Shown here one piece after another: positions 6,638-12,972 of a stretch of DNA of 12,972 nucleotides. The stretch comes from NAT127 sp041655035 (lineage in GTDB: Bacteria; Pseudomonadota; Gammaproteobacteria; Pseudomonadales; Porticoccaceae). The stretch covers positions 1 through 12,972 of the forward strand of contig JBAZCN010000093.1 of the NCBI GenBank assembly GCA_041655035.1. Reading direction: 5' to 3'. Position numbers and translations under genes: made by a program. Position 1 is the first letter of the stretch. Every line of letters begins with the position of its first letter. The notes below the pieces were generated by a model that was not told where the DNA came from, did not search any database, and saw only the letters and a list, made by a program, of their open reading frames with translations.

Positions 6638-7026
6638 GGCGGCGCCTCCAGGTCGGTGGGGATACTGTCGACGACTTCTTCCTCGAGGTCGGCATCACGC
6701 TCGGCGCCAGCACTGTCGGCGGGAGGCGCAGGCGGCGTACCGCGCTGGCCCAACTGGCTGTCCACGACAAGAAAGAAGGTTTCATCCTCCTTGATCATCC
6801 CCAGGTCGGTGCGCGCCCGCTCCTCGACGGCGTCGAGGCCGGACTTCAAGCCAACGACCTCTTCCGTCAGCACCCGGTTGCGCTCCGCGAGCTTCTCGTT
6901 GCGGGCGGTCTGGGCTTGGACCTGTCGCTCGAGCCCGGCTTTCTGGGCGAAGCTGCCCTCGCCGAACCACAACCGGTATTGCAGACCGAGCAACATCACA
7001 GCAAGAATGATCACCAACCAACGCAT
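6634..7026 (-). CDS. ftsB: Cell division protein FtsB
   Basis: FtsB is a small inner-membrane divisome protein that forms a complex with FtsL and FtsQ. The 130-residue product starts with a single membrane helix (about residues 3-19) ending in LQYRLWFG, as in E. coli FtsB. A coiled coil follows (about 28-72, rich in Gln, Glu, Asn and Leu), then the FtsQ-contacting block EERARTDLGMIKEDETFF. It is 27 residues longer than E. coli FtsB (103). The surplus is a Pro/Ala stretch and then an acidic tail with many Asp and Glu after residue ~95. The ATG at 7026 gives the expected N-terminus although no strong ribosome site precedes it. It is followed by ispD with a 4-base overlap. Spacing from eno is 256 bases with a good candidate promoter, so it may start its own transcription unit. 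Confidence 0.96.
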   Translation of the reverse strand: MRWLVIILAVMLLGLQYRLWFGEGSFAQKAGLERQVQAQTARNEKLAERNRVLTEEVVGLKSGLDAVEERARTDLGMIKEDETFFLVVDSQLGQRGTPPAPPADSAGAERDADLEEEVVDSIPTDLEAPP

Positions 7027-7054
7027 AGCGGCACCGCACAGTTATTGTTCGGGG

Positions 7055-7083
7055 ATTTTATCGTTGCGGGGAAGGTGCGCCAA
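7055..7083 (-). promoter_or_regulatory. Candidate sigma70 promoter of ftsB-ispD-ispF
   Basis: On the minus strand TTGGCG (7078-7083, 4/6) and TAAAAT (7055-7060, 5/6) are separated by exactly 17 bases. They lie 29 bases upstream of the ftsB ATG. The surroundings are GC-rich, so TAAAAT stands out. The -35 touches the foot of the perfect hairpin at 7083-7109. Confidence 0.45.
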
Positions 7084-7109
7084 GAAGCTGCTGACGAACA
7101 GCAGCTTCT
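7083..7109. repeat. Perfect 11-bp inverted repeat upstream of ftsB
   Basis: AGAAGCTGCTG (7083-7093) and CAGCAGCTTCT (7099-7109) are exact reverse complements around the 5-base loop ACGAA (TTCGT on the minus strand). No T tract follows on either strand, so it is not a canonical intrinsic terminator. It could be an operator dyad for ftsB, an mRNA stem at the end of the eno transcript, or a terminator acting without U-run. Only the symmetry is directly seen. Confidence 0.6.
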
Positions 7110-7141
7110 GAAGAACGGGAGCCCCCTGACAGCAGAAGCAG

Positions 7142-7171
7142 CCCGCTGTCCGAAATGGATGCGACAGCGGG
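7142..7171. repeat. Perfect 9-bp inverted repeat in eno-ftsB spacer
   Basis: CCCGCTGTC (7142-7150) and GACAGCGGG (7163-7171) are exact reverse complements with a 12-base loop. There is no adjacent T tract. It is the middle of three inverted repeats between eno and ftsB and could stabilise the 3' end of the eno mRNA. Confidence 0.45.
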
Positions 7172-7259
7172 GTAAAGAGCAGCACGTCAATACGTGTGCC
7201 CAGCCCATGCCCGGCAGCCGGGATCCTGGCATCCGGGGTCAGTGCCCTGAGTACGGCGC

Positions 7260-7278
7260 TTCGGTCCCTGACACCGAA
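7260..7278. repeat. Short inverted repeat just after eno
   Basis: TTCGGT (7260-7265) and ACCGAA (7273-7278) pair perfectly around a 7-base loop, four bases past the eno stop codon. The stem is short and no U-run follows, so a terminator role is only a guess. Confidence 0.3.
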
Positions 7279-7282
7279 AACC

Positions 7283-8572
7283 TTACCGGCGAAACTCTTC
7301 GCGCCCCCGGTAGGGAGCCAGAGCGCCCAGTTCGGACTCGATACGCAACAGGCGGTTGTACTTGGCGACCCGGTCAGAGCGGCACAGCGAGCCGGTCTTG
7401 ATCTGCCCCGCCGCAGTGGCGACGGCCAGGTCGGCAATGGTGGTGTCCTCGGTCTCCCCGGAACGGTGGGAAATCACCGCGGTGTAACCGGCCTCCTTGG
7501 CCATCTGGATGGCATCCAGGGTCTCCGACAGCGAGCCGATCTGGTTGAACTTGATCAGGATGGAATTGGCGATCTTCTTGTCGATGCCTTCCTTGAGGAT
7601 GCGGGTGTTGGTGACGAACAGATCGTCGCCCACCAGTTGACAACGGCTGCCGGCCTTGGCCGTCAGGTCGGCCCAGCCGTCCCAGTCGCTCTCATCCATG
7701 CCATCCTCGATCGACAGGATCGGGTAGCGGTCCACCAGCGCAGCCAGGTAGTCGGCAAACTCGGGGGAACTGAATACCTTGCCTTCACCGGCCAGGTCGT
7801 AGCGGCCGTTTCTGTAGAATTCCGAGGCCGCGCAGTCGAGGGCCAGGGTGATGTCGTCGCCGAGCTTGTAGCCGGCATTGGCCACCGCCTCGGCGATCAC
7901 TTCGATGGCCGCTTCATTGGAGGGGAGGTTGGGCGCGAAACCACCTTCATCCCCTACCGCGGTGGCGAGCCCCCGGGCAGCCAGCACCTTCTTGAGGTGA
8001 TGGAAGATCTCGGCGCCCTGACGCAACGCTTCAGCAAAGGTCGCCGCCTTCACAGGCTGCACCATGAACTCCTGGATATCGACGTTATTGTCGGCGTGCT
8101 CGCCGCCATTGAGGATATTCATCATCGGCACCGGCATGCTGTACTGGCCGGAGGTGCCATTGATATCGGCGATGTGGGCATAGAGCGGCACTTTCTTCGC
8201 CGCCGCCGCCGCCTTGGCGGCGGCCAGGGATACCGCGAGAATGGCGTTGGCGCCGAGCACCGATTTGTTGTCGGTGCCATCGGCTTCGAGCATCAATTGG
8301 TCGAGCCGGCGCTGGTCGGTCGCATCCTGGCCCAGCAGCAAGCTGCGGATGCGGGTATTGACATTGCCTACCGCGGTGAGCACGCCTTTGCCCAGGTAGC
8401 GGCTGGCGTCGCCGTCGCGCAGCTCCAGTGCTTCACGGGACCCGGTGGAGGCGCCGGAGGGGGCGCAGGCGCTGCCCACCTCACCGCTGGCGAGGACCAC
8501 GTCGGCGTTGACAGTCGGGTTGCCACGGGAATCGAGAACTTCCCAGGCACGTATATCGGCGATCTTTGTCAT
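7283..8572 (-). CDS. eno: Enolase
   Basis: Enolase interconverts 2-phosphoglycerate and phosphoenolpyruvate in glycolysis and in many gammaproteobacteria also joins the RNA degradosome. The product has 429 residues (E. coli 432). Typical blocks are all present: EVLDSRGNPTV (11-21), SGASTGSREALELRDGD (39-55), and the general-acid loop VGDEGGFAPNL (206-216, Glu209). Magnesium ligands are Asp246 (LALDCA), Glu289 (SIEDGMDESDWDGW) and Asp316 (LVGDDLFVTN). The catalytic Lys341 lies in LIKFNQIGSLSETL, and VISHRSGETEDTTIADLAV (366-384) follows. The ATG at 8572 is chosen because GGAG (8579-8582) sits seven bases before it and the N-terminus MTKIADIRAW then matches the family. The frame is open four codons further to a GTG at 8584 that lies inside the ribosome site. 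It follows kdsA after 12 bases. Confidence 0.98.
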   Translation of the reverse strand: MTKIADIRAWEVLDSRGNPTVNADVVLASGEVGSACAPSGASTGSREALELRDGDASRYLGKGVLTAVGNVNTRIRSLLLGQDATDQRRLDQLMLEADGTDNKSVLGANAILAVSLAAAKAAAAAKKVPLYAHIADINGTSGQYSMPVPMMNILNGGEHADNNVDIQEFMVQPVKAATFAEALRQGAEIFHHLKKVLAARGLATAVGDEGGFAPNLPSNEAAIEVIAEAVANAGYKLGDDITLALDCAASEFYRNGRYDLAGEGKVFSSPEFADYLAALVDRYPILSIEDGMDESDWDGWADLTAKAGSRCQLVGDDLFVTNTRILKEGIDKKIANSILIKFNQIGSLSETLDAIQMAKEAGYTAVISHRSGETEDTTIADLAVATAAGQIKTGSLCRSDRVAKYNRLLRIESELGALAPYRGREEFRR

Positions 8573-8584
8573 TGGATACTCCAC

Positions 8585-9430
8585 TTAGTCCGTATCGAGG
8601 ACCGGCAGGCTCTTCACCAGGTCGTCCACGGCTTTCATCTGTTGCAGGAAGGGTTTGAGGTTGGCCAGCGCGAGCGCACTGGGACCATCGCAGAGGGCCT
8701 GATCCGGGTCGGGGTGAGCCTCGAGAAACAGGCCGGCGAGCCCCACGGCGAGACCGGCACGGGCGAGCTCCGCCACCTGGCCGCGGCGGCCGCCGGAGGC
8801 GGCGCCCAGGGGATCGCGGAATTGCAGCGCATGGGTCACATCGAAGATCAGCGGCAGCCCGCCGCTGACCTGTTTCATGGTGCGAAAGCCCAGCATGTCG
8901 ACCACCAGGTTGTCGTAGCCGAAGCAGCTGCCCCGCTCGCAGAGCAGGAGCTGGTCGTTGCCGCATTCGCGAAACTTCTCGGTGAGATGCGACACCTGGG
9001 AAGGACTCATGAACTGGGGCTTCTTGATATTGACCACCGCGCCGGTGGCGGCCATCGCCGCCACCAGGTCGGTCTGCCTGGCGAGAAACGCCGGCAGCTG
9101 GATCACGTCGCAAACCGCCGCTACCGGCGCGGCCTGCCAGGGCTCGTGCACATCGGTGATCACCGCCACCCCGAAAGTGGCCTTGATCTCTTCGAAGATG
9201 CGCATCCCCTCCTCCAGGCCGGGGCCGCGGAAGGAGTGGATCGACGAACGATTGGCCTTGTCGAAGGACGCCTTGAAGACATAGGGAATACCCAGTGCGG
9301 CCGTCACCGCGACATAATGCTCGGCAACCCGCATCGCCAGGTCCCGGGACTCCAGCACATTCATGCCGCCGAACAGCACGAATGGCCGGTCATTGGCTAC
9401 CTGGATGTCGCCGACGCTGACCATTGCCAT
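8585..9430 (-). CDS. kdsA: 3-deoxy-8-phosphooctulonate synthase (Kdo-8-phosphate synthase)
   Basis: KdsA condenses phosphoenolpyruvate with arabinose 5-phosphate to Kdo 8-phosphate, the committed step toward the Kdo of lipopolysaccharide, so the host has a Gram-negative outer membrane. The 281-residue product has FVLFGGMNVLESRD (17-30), KASFDKANRSS (53-63), RGPGLEEGM (68-76), ITDVHEP (91-97), VIQLPAFLARQTDL (109-122), NIKKPQF (134-140), GYDNLVVDMLGF (171-182), FDVTHALQ (196-203) and LEAHPDPD (236-243). Asn24 occupies the position that is Asn26 in the metal-independent E. coli enzyme and Cys in metal-dependent ones, which points to the metal-independent class. The ATG abuts the pyrG stop with no spacer. 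The ribosome site GGAGGGAG lies in the last codons of pyrG, 8 bases upstream. A second in-frame ATG two codons later is possible. Confidence 0.98.
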   Translation of the reverse strand: MAMVSVGDIQVANDRPFVLFGGMNVLESRDLAMRVAEHYVAVTAALGIPYVFKASFDKANRSSIHSFRGPGLEEGMRIFEEIKATFGVAVITDVHEPWQAAPVAAVCDVIQLPAFLARQTDLVAAMAATGAVVNIKKPQFMSPSQVSHLTEKFRECGNDQLLLCERGSCFGYDNLVVDMLGFRTMKQVSGGLPLIFDVTHALQFRDPLGAASGGRRGQVAELARAGLAVGLAGLFLEAHPDPDQALCDGPSALALANLKPFLQQMKAVDDLVKSLPVLDTD

Positions 9431-11071
9431 CTAGTGGACTCCCTCCGGGTGCTGGTCGGCATAGTCGAGAGCGGCGTTGACGAAACCGATGAACAGCGGG
9501 TGCGAGTCCCTCGGGGTCGAGGTGAATTCGGGGTGGAACTGGCAGGCAAAGAACCAGGGGTGCCCCGGCAACTCGATGGTTTCCACCAGGTGGTTGACGT
9601 TGGACCAGCCACCGATCCTGAGGCCAGCCTGTTCCAGTTGGTCGATATAGTGATTGTTGACTTCGTAGCGATGTCGGTGGCGCTCCTTGATGGTATCGCT
9701 GCCATAGATATCCCTGGCCCTGGAACCGGGCACCAGGGTCGCCATCTGGGCGCCGAGCCGCATGGTGCCGCCGAGATCGGAGTTCTCCGAGCGCCGTTCC
9801 ACGTTGCCGCTTTCATCGACCCACTCGGTGATCAGGCCGACCACAGGGTGGGGGGTATCCTTCTTGAATTCGGTACTGTTGGCGCCGCCGAGACCCACCA
9901 CATTGCGGGCAAACTCGATGACCGCCACCTGCATGCCGAGGCAGATACCGAGGTAGGGAATGCCGTTCTCCCGGGCGAAGCGCACCGCCCTGATCTTGCC
10001 CTCGACGCCCCGCTCGCCAAAACCGCCGGGCACCAGGATGGCGTGGCAGCCGTGGAGCAGGCTCATGTTATCCTGGAGATCCTCCGAATCGAGATGGCGG
10101 ATCCTGACCCGGGTGCGGGTATGGATACCGGCGTGCTCCAGCGCTTCGTTGAGGGACTTGTAGGCATCCAGCAGCTCCATGTACTTGCCGACCATGGCGA
10201 TGGTGATCTCCTTCTCGGGGTGGAGCTTGTTCTCGGCGACCCACTCCCACTGGCTGAGGTCCGCCGGCGGGCAATCGAGATGAAAGCGTTCCACCACGAA
10301 CTGATCGAGCCCCCAGGCGTGGAGGTGCTGGGGAATGCGATAGATGGTGTCGGCATCCATCAGCGGCACCACGGCACGCTCCTCGACACTGGTGAACAGC
10401 GCGATCTTGCGGCGCTGGCCGAGGTCGATCTCGACTTCGGAGCGGCACAACAGCACGTCGGGCTGCAGGCCGATCGAGCGCAGCTCCTTCACCGAATGCT
10501 GGGTCGGCTTGGTCTTGGTTTCACCGGCGGTGGCGATATAGGGCACCAGGGTCAGGTGGATCAGCAGTGCGCGGTTGGAGCCGAGCTCCACCTTGAGCTG
10601 GCGGATCGCCTCGAGAAACGGCTGCGACTCGATATCGCCGACGGTGCCGCCGATTTCCACCAGGGTGATATCGGCGCCGGCGCCGCCCTGGAGGATGCGG
10701 CTCTTGATCTCGTCGGTGACATGGGGGATCACCTGCACGGTGCCGCCGAGGTAATCGCCGCGGCGCTCGCGACGGAGAATGGTTTCGTACACCTGGCCAC
10801 TGGTGAAGTTGTTGGCCTTGGTCATCTTGGAGTGCAGGAAGCGCTCGTAGTGGCCGAGGTCCAGGTCGGTCTCGGCGCCATCCTCGGTAACGAACACTTC
10901 GCCGTGCTGGAACGGGCTCATGGTGCCCGGATCGAGGTTCAGGTAGGGATCGAGCTTCAGCGCGGTGAGCTTGAGCCCGCGCGCTTCAAGCACCGCGCCG
11001 AGGGATGCCGCGGCGATACCTTTCCCCAATGAGGAGACCACGCCACCGGTAATAAAAATAAAACGTGTCAT
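9431..11071 (-). CDS. pyrG: CTP synthase
   Basis: PyrG aminates UTP to CTP with glutamine as nitrogen donor. The 546-residue product (E. coli 545) has the amidoligase half first, with the phosphate-binding GGVVSSLGKGIAAAS (9-23, Lys17), LDPYLNLDPGTMSPFQHGEVFV, and magnesium ligands Asp71 (TDLDLGHYERF) and Glu139 (LVEIGGTVGDIES). A class I glutamine amidotransferase domain follows from about residue 290, with the oxyanion strand VPGGFGERG (347-355), the nucleophile Cys377 in LGICLGMQ, and His513 and Glu515 in CQFHPEF. The ATG at 11071 gives the standard MTRFIFITGGVV start, with AAGGG several bases upstream. It is the first gene of the tight pyrG-kdsA-eno series. No strong promoter was recognised directly before it. 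Confidence 0.98.
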   Translation of the reverse strand: MTRFIFITGGVVSSLGKGIAAASLGAVLEARGLKLTALKLDPYLNLDPGTMSPFQHGEVFVTEDGAETDLDLGHYERFLHSKMTKANNFTSGQVYETILRRERRGDYLGGTVQVIPHVTDEIKSRILQGGAGADITLVEIGGTVGDIESQPFLEAIRQLKVELGSNRALLIHLTLVPYIATAGETKTKPTQHSVKELRSIGLQPDVLLCRSEVEIDLGQRRKIALFTSVEERAVVPLMDADTIYRIPQHLHAWGLDQFVVERFHLDCPPADLSQWEWVAENKLHPEKEITIAMVGKYMELLDAYKSLNEALEHAGIHTRTRVRIRHLDSEDLQDNMSLLHGCHAILVPGGFGERGVEGKIRAVRFARENGIPYLGICLGMQVAVIEFARNVVGLGGANSTEFKKDTPHPVVGLITEWVDESGNVERRSENSDLGGTMRLGAQMATLVPGSRARDIYGSDTIKERHRHRYEVNNHYIDQLEQAGLRIGGWSNVNHLVETIELPGHPWFFACQFHPEFTSTPRDSHPLFIGFVNAALDYADQHPEGVH

Positions 11072-11181
11072 GCAGGCCCTTATACATGGTCGAACAAACT
11101 AGTGGAATAGACGGGACAGAAGCCTGAGAGCAGTGACGCAGCAACCGTTGGCAGCCCTTCTCGTGATGGGGCGCCAGATTA

Positions 11182-11587
11182 TCAGAACAGGGGCATTATC
11201 TCAACGAGGCGCGTGTCGCCGCCGGCCGCCGATAGCGGCGCGCAGCACGCCGGGAGCAGGCCCCGCGCGGGCGAAAACCATGCCCGGCGCCAGGGTCGGG
11301 CACGCCAACAGCATCGACCTCTTTCCAGCACCGAGCCGCCCCCCAGAGCGCCATTCGCGAAACGGGTCAACCGGAGAGCCAGCACCGGCTCCCCATTGCC
11401 CTGTCCGCTTGGTCCCACCCACCACAGATGAGACGATTCGCCGGCCAGCAGACCGTCGACGGACTCCAGGAAAACGCTGCCCTCCGGCACCAGCAGCGAG
11501 GGCCGCTGATCGAAGGTCGGCACATTGAGCGCATCGGGGCCGGATAGTGAACGGCTGCCCGGCAATGGGCAGCAGATGACAAGGCAT
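11182..11587 (-). pseudogene. Possible small hypothetical gene, perhaps frameshifted
   Basis: I do not recognise a family. On the minus strand GGGAGGA (11594-11600) precedes an ATG at 11587 by six bases, giving a 128-codon frame that ends at 11201 (start MPCHLLPIAGQPFTIRP). In its middle, however, codon use is poor. There the neighbouring frame, open from a TTG at 11610 to 11182, looks more like protein: PTFDQRPSLLVPEGSVFLES has G or C at 18 of 20 third positions, followed by LLAGESSHLWWVGPSG. After about 11320 the first frame again looks better. This is what a gene with one or more frameshifts would give, but an orphan spacer read by chance cannot be excluded. The end coordinate used is that of the second frame. 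Confidence 0.25.
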
Positions 11588-11619
11588 ACGCATTCCTCCC
11601 TGAATTTCAATGTGTCGAG

Positions 11620-11649
11620 AACCTAAGCTCCGTCTTCAGTCACTGTCAA
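11620..11649 (-). promoter_or_regulatory. Promoter-like sequence with perfect -35 just after tilS
   Basis: TTGACA (11644-11649) matches the -35 consensus exactly. The best -10 candidate, TAGGTT (11620-11625), is 18 bases further and only 3/6. The site lies just beyond the tilS stop and ahead of the Shine-Dalgarno at 11594-11600, so it could drive the doubtful small gene or pyrG-kdsA-eno. Confidence 0.28.
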
Positions 11650-11687
11650 GAATCTCATCATCGGTTTGCATCATGCGCCAATACAGG

Positions 11688-12972
11688 TCATCGGCTTCGA
11701 TCGACCCGGAGCCACTGGAAGCGCCAGCGGCAATCTCCAGCGGTGTCCGCCGACGCCGCAAAGGGCTCACAGACCCAGAGATCGCCCGCCGCCACCAGTT
11801 GGCCGCCGCAATAGACCAAGGGTACATGGGGGCGCAGCCAGGGCTCGAGGTTCGACTCCTGAAACAGTTTCTTCACCGGGCGGCTGTGGTGTCTCCCGCC
11901 CGGCGTACAGCGCTCCCCGCCGCGCCGCCAGTGCACCGCCAGGGCCGCGCCTTCGGGCAGCAGGCAGGGCCCGAGCGGGTCTGGCGTCGCCCGCAGCTCG
12001 AAGGCCCCGGGCAGTGCCAGCGGCTGCGACAGGTCCGGCCAGAGCAGCGGCTCGAGGGGCGTTGCCGGGATATCCGGCAGCAGATACAGCCGCCCGGCAT
12101 GGCGGCGCAGGCTGGCGCCCGGCCAGCGCACCTCGGGATTGCCATCGGGTCGCGCCGCCAGCAGTTCCCGCGCCAGCGCCGACAGCGCCTCCCGGCCCGG
12201 CAGCGGCAACGCGCGCCAGCGGGCCCAGCCACGCACCAGGTTGCCGCGCCGGCGCGGCGCCAGGTCTGCCAGCCGCTCCAGGTCGAGGCTCCAGCCCAGC
12301 CGCTCGGGGCGCTCGCCGGCGCGCGCCAGATCCTCGCGCGCCAGGTCTGCCAGCAGCGCGTCGCTGTCGCGACACCAGCCGGCGCTGGCGGCCAGGCCCG
12401 CCACCGCGTGAGGCCAGCGCTCCAGCAACAGCGGCAGCACGTCCAGGCGCAGGAAGTTGCGGTCGAAACGCGCCTCGCTGTTGGACTCGTCGTCGATCCA
12501 CGACAGGCCGCGTTCGCGGGCGTAGTGCTCCAGCTCGGCGCGGCGATGCTCGAGCAGGGGACGCACGATACGACCCGCGCCCAGCGCGCGACTGGCGGGG
12601 ATGCCGGCCACCCCACGCGGCCCGGCGCCGCGCACCAGCCGGAACAACACCGTTTCGGCCTGGTCGTCGGCGTGATGGGCTTGCAGCAACAGGTCGCCGG
12701 CGCCCAGGTGGCGCTCGAACACCGCATAGCGCGCGGCACGGGCGGCAGCTTCGACCCCGGTGGCGGGGCTCAGCGCCACCGATTCGGCCACCAGGGGGAC
12801 GCCCCAGCGGGCGCACAGGCTCGCGCAGTGCCGCTGCCAGTTGCCGGCGCGCGGTGAAAGACCGTGATTGACATGTATCGCCACCACAGTGGCGTCGGGA
12901 AAGCCGTGGCGAACGAGATGCAGCAGGACAGTGGAATCGAGGCCGCCGCTGTAGCCCACCAGCAGCCGGTTC
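11688..12972 (-). CDS. tilS: tRNA(Ile)-lysidine synthetase TilS, 5' end cut by window edge
   Basis: TilS attaches lysine to cytidine 34 of the CAU-anticodon tRNA-Ile, so that it reads AUA codons and is charged with isoleucine. The gene runs off the right edge: coding continues upstream as NRLLVGYSGGLDST, so the internal GTG at 12959 is not the start. Seen in order are the PP-loop SGGLDS that binds ATP, HVNHGLSP, the AHHADDQAET motif and RLVRGAGPRGVAGI. WIDDESNSEARFDRNFLR of the catalytic domain follows. The C-terminal domain has WRRGGERCTPGGR, KKLFQE and LVYCGGQLVAAGDLWV. About 428 codons are present, nearly the whole protein. The stop at 11688 gives a normal TilS ending. Neighbourhood tilS-pyrG is conserved in pseudomonads, though here a 616-base spacer separates them. 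Confidence 0.97.
   Translation of the reverse strand, partial: NRLLVGYSGGLDSTVLLHLVRHGFPDATVVAIHVNHGLSPRAGNWQRHCASLCARWGVPLVAESVALSPATGVEAAARAARYAVFERHLGAGDLLLQAHHADDQAETVLFRLVRGAGPRGVAGIPASRALGAGRIVRPLLEHRRAELEHYARERGLSWIDDESNSEARFDRNFLRLDVLPLLLERWPHAVAGLAASAGWCRDSDALLADLAREDLARAGERPERLGWSLDLERLADLAPRRRGNLVRGWARWRALPLPGREALSALARELLAARPDGNPEVRWPGASLRRHAGRLYLLPDIPATPLEPLLWPDLSQPLALPGAFELRATPDPLGPCLLPEGAALAVHWRRGGERCTPGGRHHSRPVKKLFQESNLEPWLRPHVPLVYCGGQLVAAGDLWVCEPFAASADTAGDCRWRFQWLRVDRSR

Larger units (their letters stand above)
11072..11687. other. 616-base spacer between tilS and pyrG without a convincing intact gene
   Basis: This is the only long stretch without a firm gene. It holds no tRNA or rRNA that I can recognise and no obvious transposase. 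On the minus strand it contains a perfect -35 hexamer, a strong Shine-Dalgarno sequence followed by ATG, and two overlapping minus-strand frames that each look coding over part of their length. About 130 bases next to pyrG (11072-11200) show nothing beyond the pyrG ribosome site. Confidence 0.6.

Noticed and set aside
7196..11032. A 1278-codon plus-strand open frame spanning eno, kdsA and pyrG
   Set aside because: It lies antisense to three genes with complete, family-typical sequences. Long antisense frames arise in GC-rich DNA because stop codons are rare opposite biased codons. The translation is His/Gly/Asp-rich and shows no domain.
11610..12871. Two plus-strand frames of about 400 codons opposite tilS
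   Set aside because: Very Ala/Arg/Pro/Gln-rich translations opposite an unmistakable TilS; typical of GC-rich antisense.
12959..12972. A GTG at 12959 as the tilS start
   Set aside because: The frame stays open to the window edge and encodes the residues preceding the PP-loop (NRLLV), so the true start is outside the window.
1..12972. CRISPR array, tRNA or rRNA genes, insertion sequences, prophage attachment sites
   Set aside because: No regularly spaced repeats, no tRNA-like cloverleaf or rRNA sequence, and no transposase or integrase motifs were seen on either strand.

Overview
The window is a GC-rich stretch of chromosome from a gammaproteobacterium. The order (tilS)-pyrG-kdsA-eno-ftsB-ispD-ispF and truD-pcm-nlpD is the conserved block that in Pseudomonas and relatives leads to rpoS. 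KdsA, enolase, PyrG, FtsB and IspF all resemble their E. coli counterparts in motifs and length. The genus cannot be fixed from the sequence; high GC plus the three-gene RimK-related cluster would fit Pseudomonas-like or marine oligotrophic gammaproteobacteria.

Layout. Positions 1-2012, all on the minus strand: truD, pcm and the 5' part of nlpD, transcribed leftwards. The surE gene that usually lies between truD and pcm is absent. Positions 2205-5390, plus strand: a compact three-gene cluster of (1) a lipoprotein with a retropepsin-like 'ATP-dependent zinc protease' domain, (2) a membrane protein with a catalytically dead transglutaminase domain plus about seven C-terminal helices, and (3) an ATP-grasp ligase of the alpha-L-glutamate-ligase-like family. 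This cluster sits inverted between ispF and truD, which are neighbours in many relatives. Positions 5460-7026, minus strand: ftsB-ispD-ispF with overlapping genes. Positions 7283-11071, minus strand: pyrG-kdsA-eno, almost without spacers. Positions 11072-11687: a 616-base stretch with no convincing intact gene but with promoter- and Shine-Dalgarno-like signals before a possibly broken reading frame. Positions 11688-12972: tilS, cut by the right edge.

Function. Most genes are housekeeping: CTP synthesis (PyrG), Kdo synthesis for lipopolysaccharide (KdsA), glycolysis (Eno), divisome (FtsB), MEP isoprenoid pathway (IspD, IspF), tRNA modification (TruD, TilS), protein repair (Pcm) and cell-wall amidase activation (NlpD). 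The least understood part is the three-gene cluster. It looks like an envelope peptide-ligation system with an outer lipoprotein protease, an inner-membrane scaffold and a cytoplasmic ligase; its substrate cannot be read from the sequence. The eno-ftsB spacer is also structured, with three perfect inverted repeats and a good sigma70-like promoter abutting one of them.
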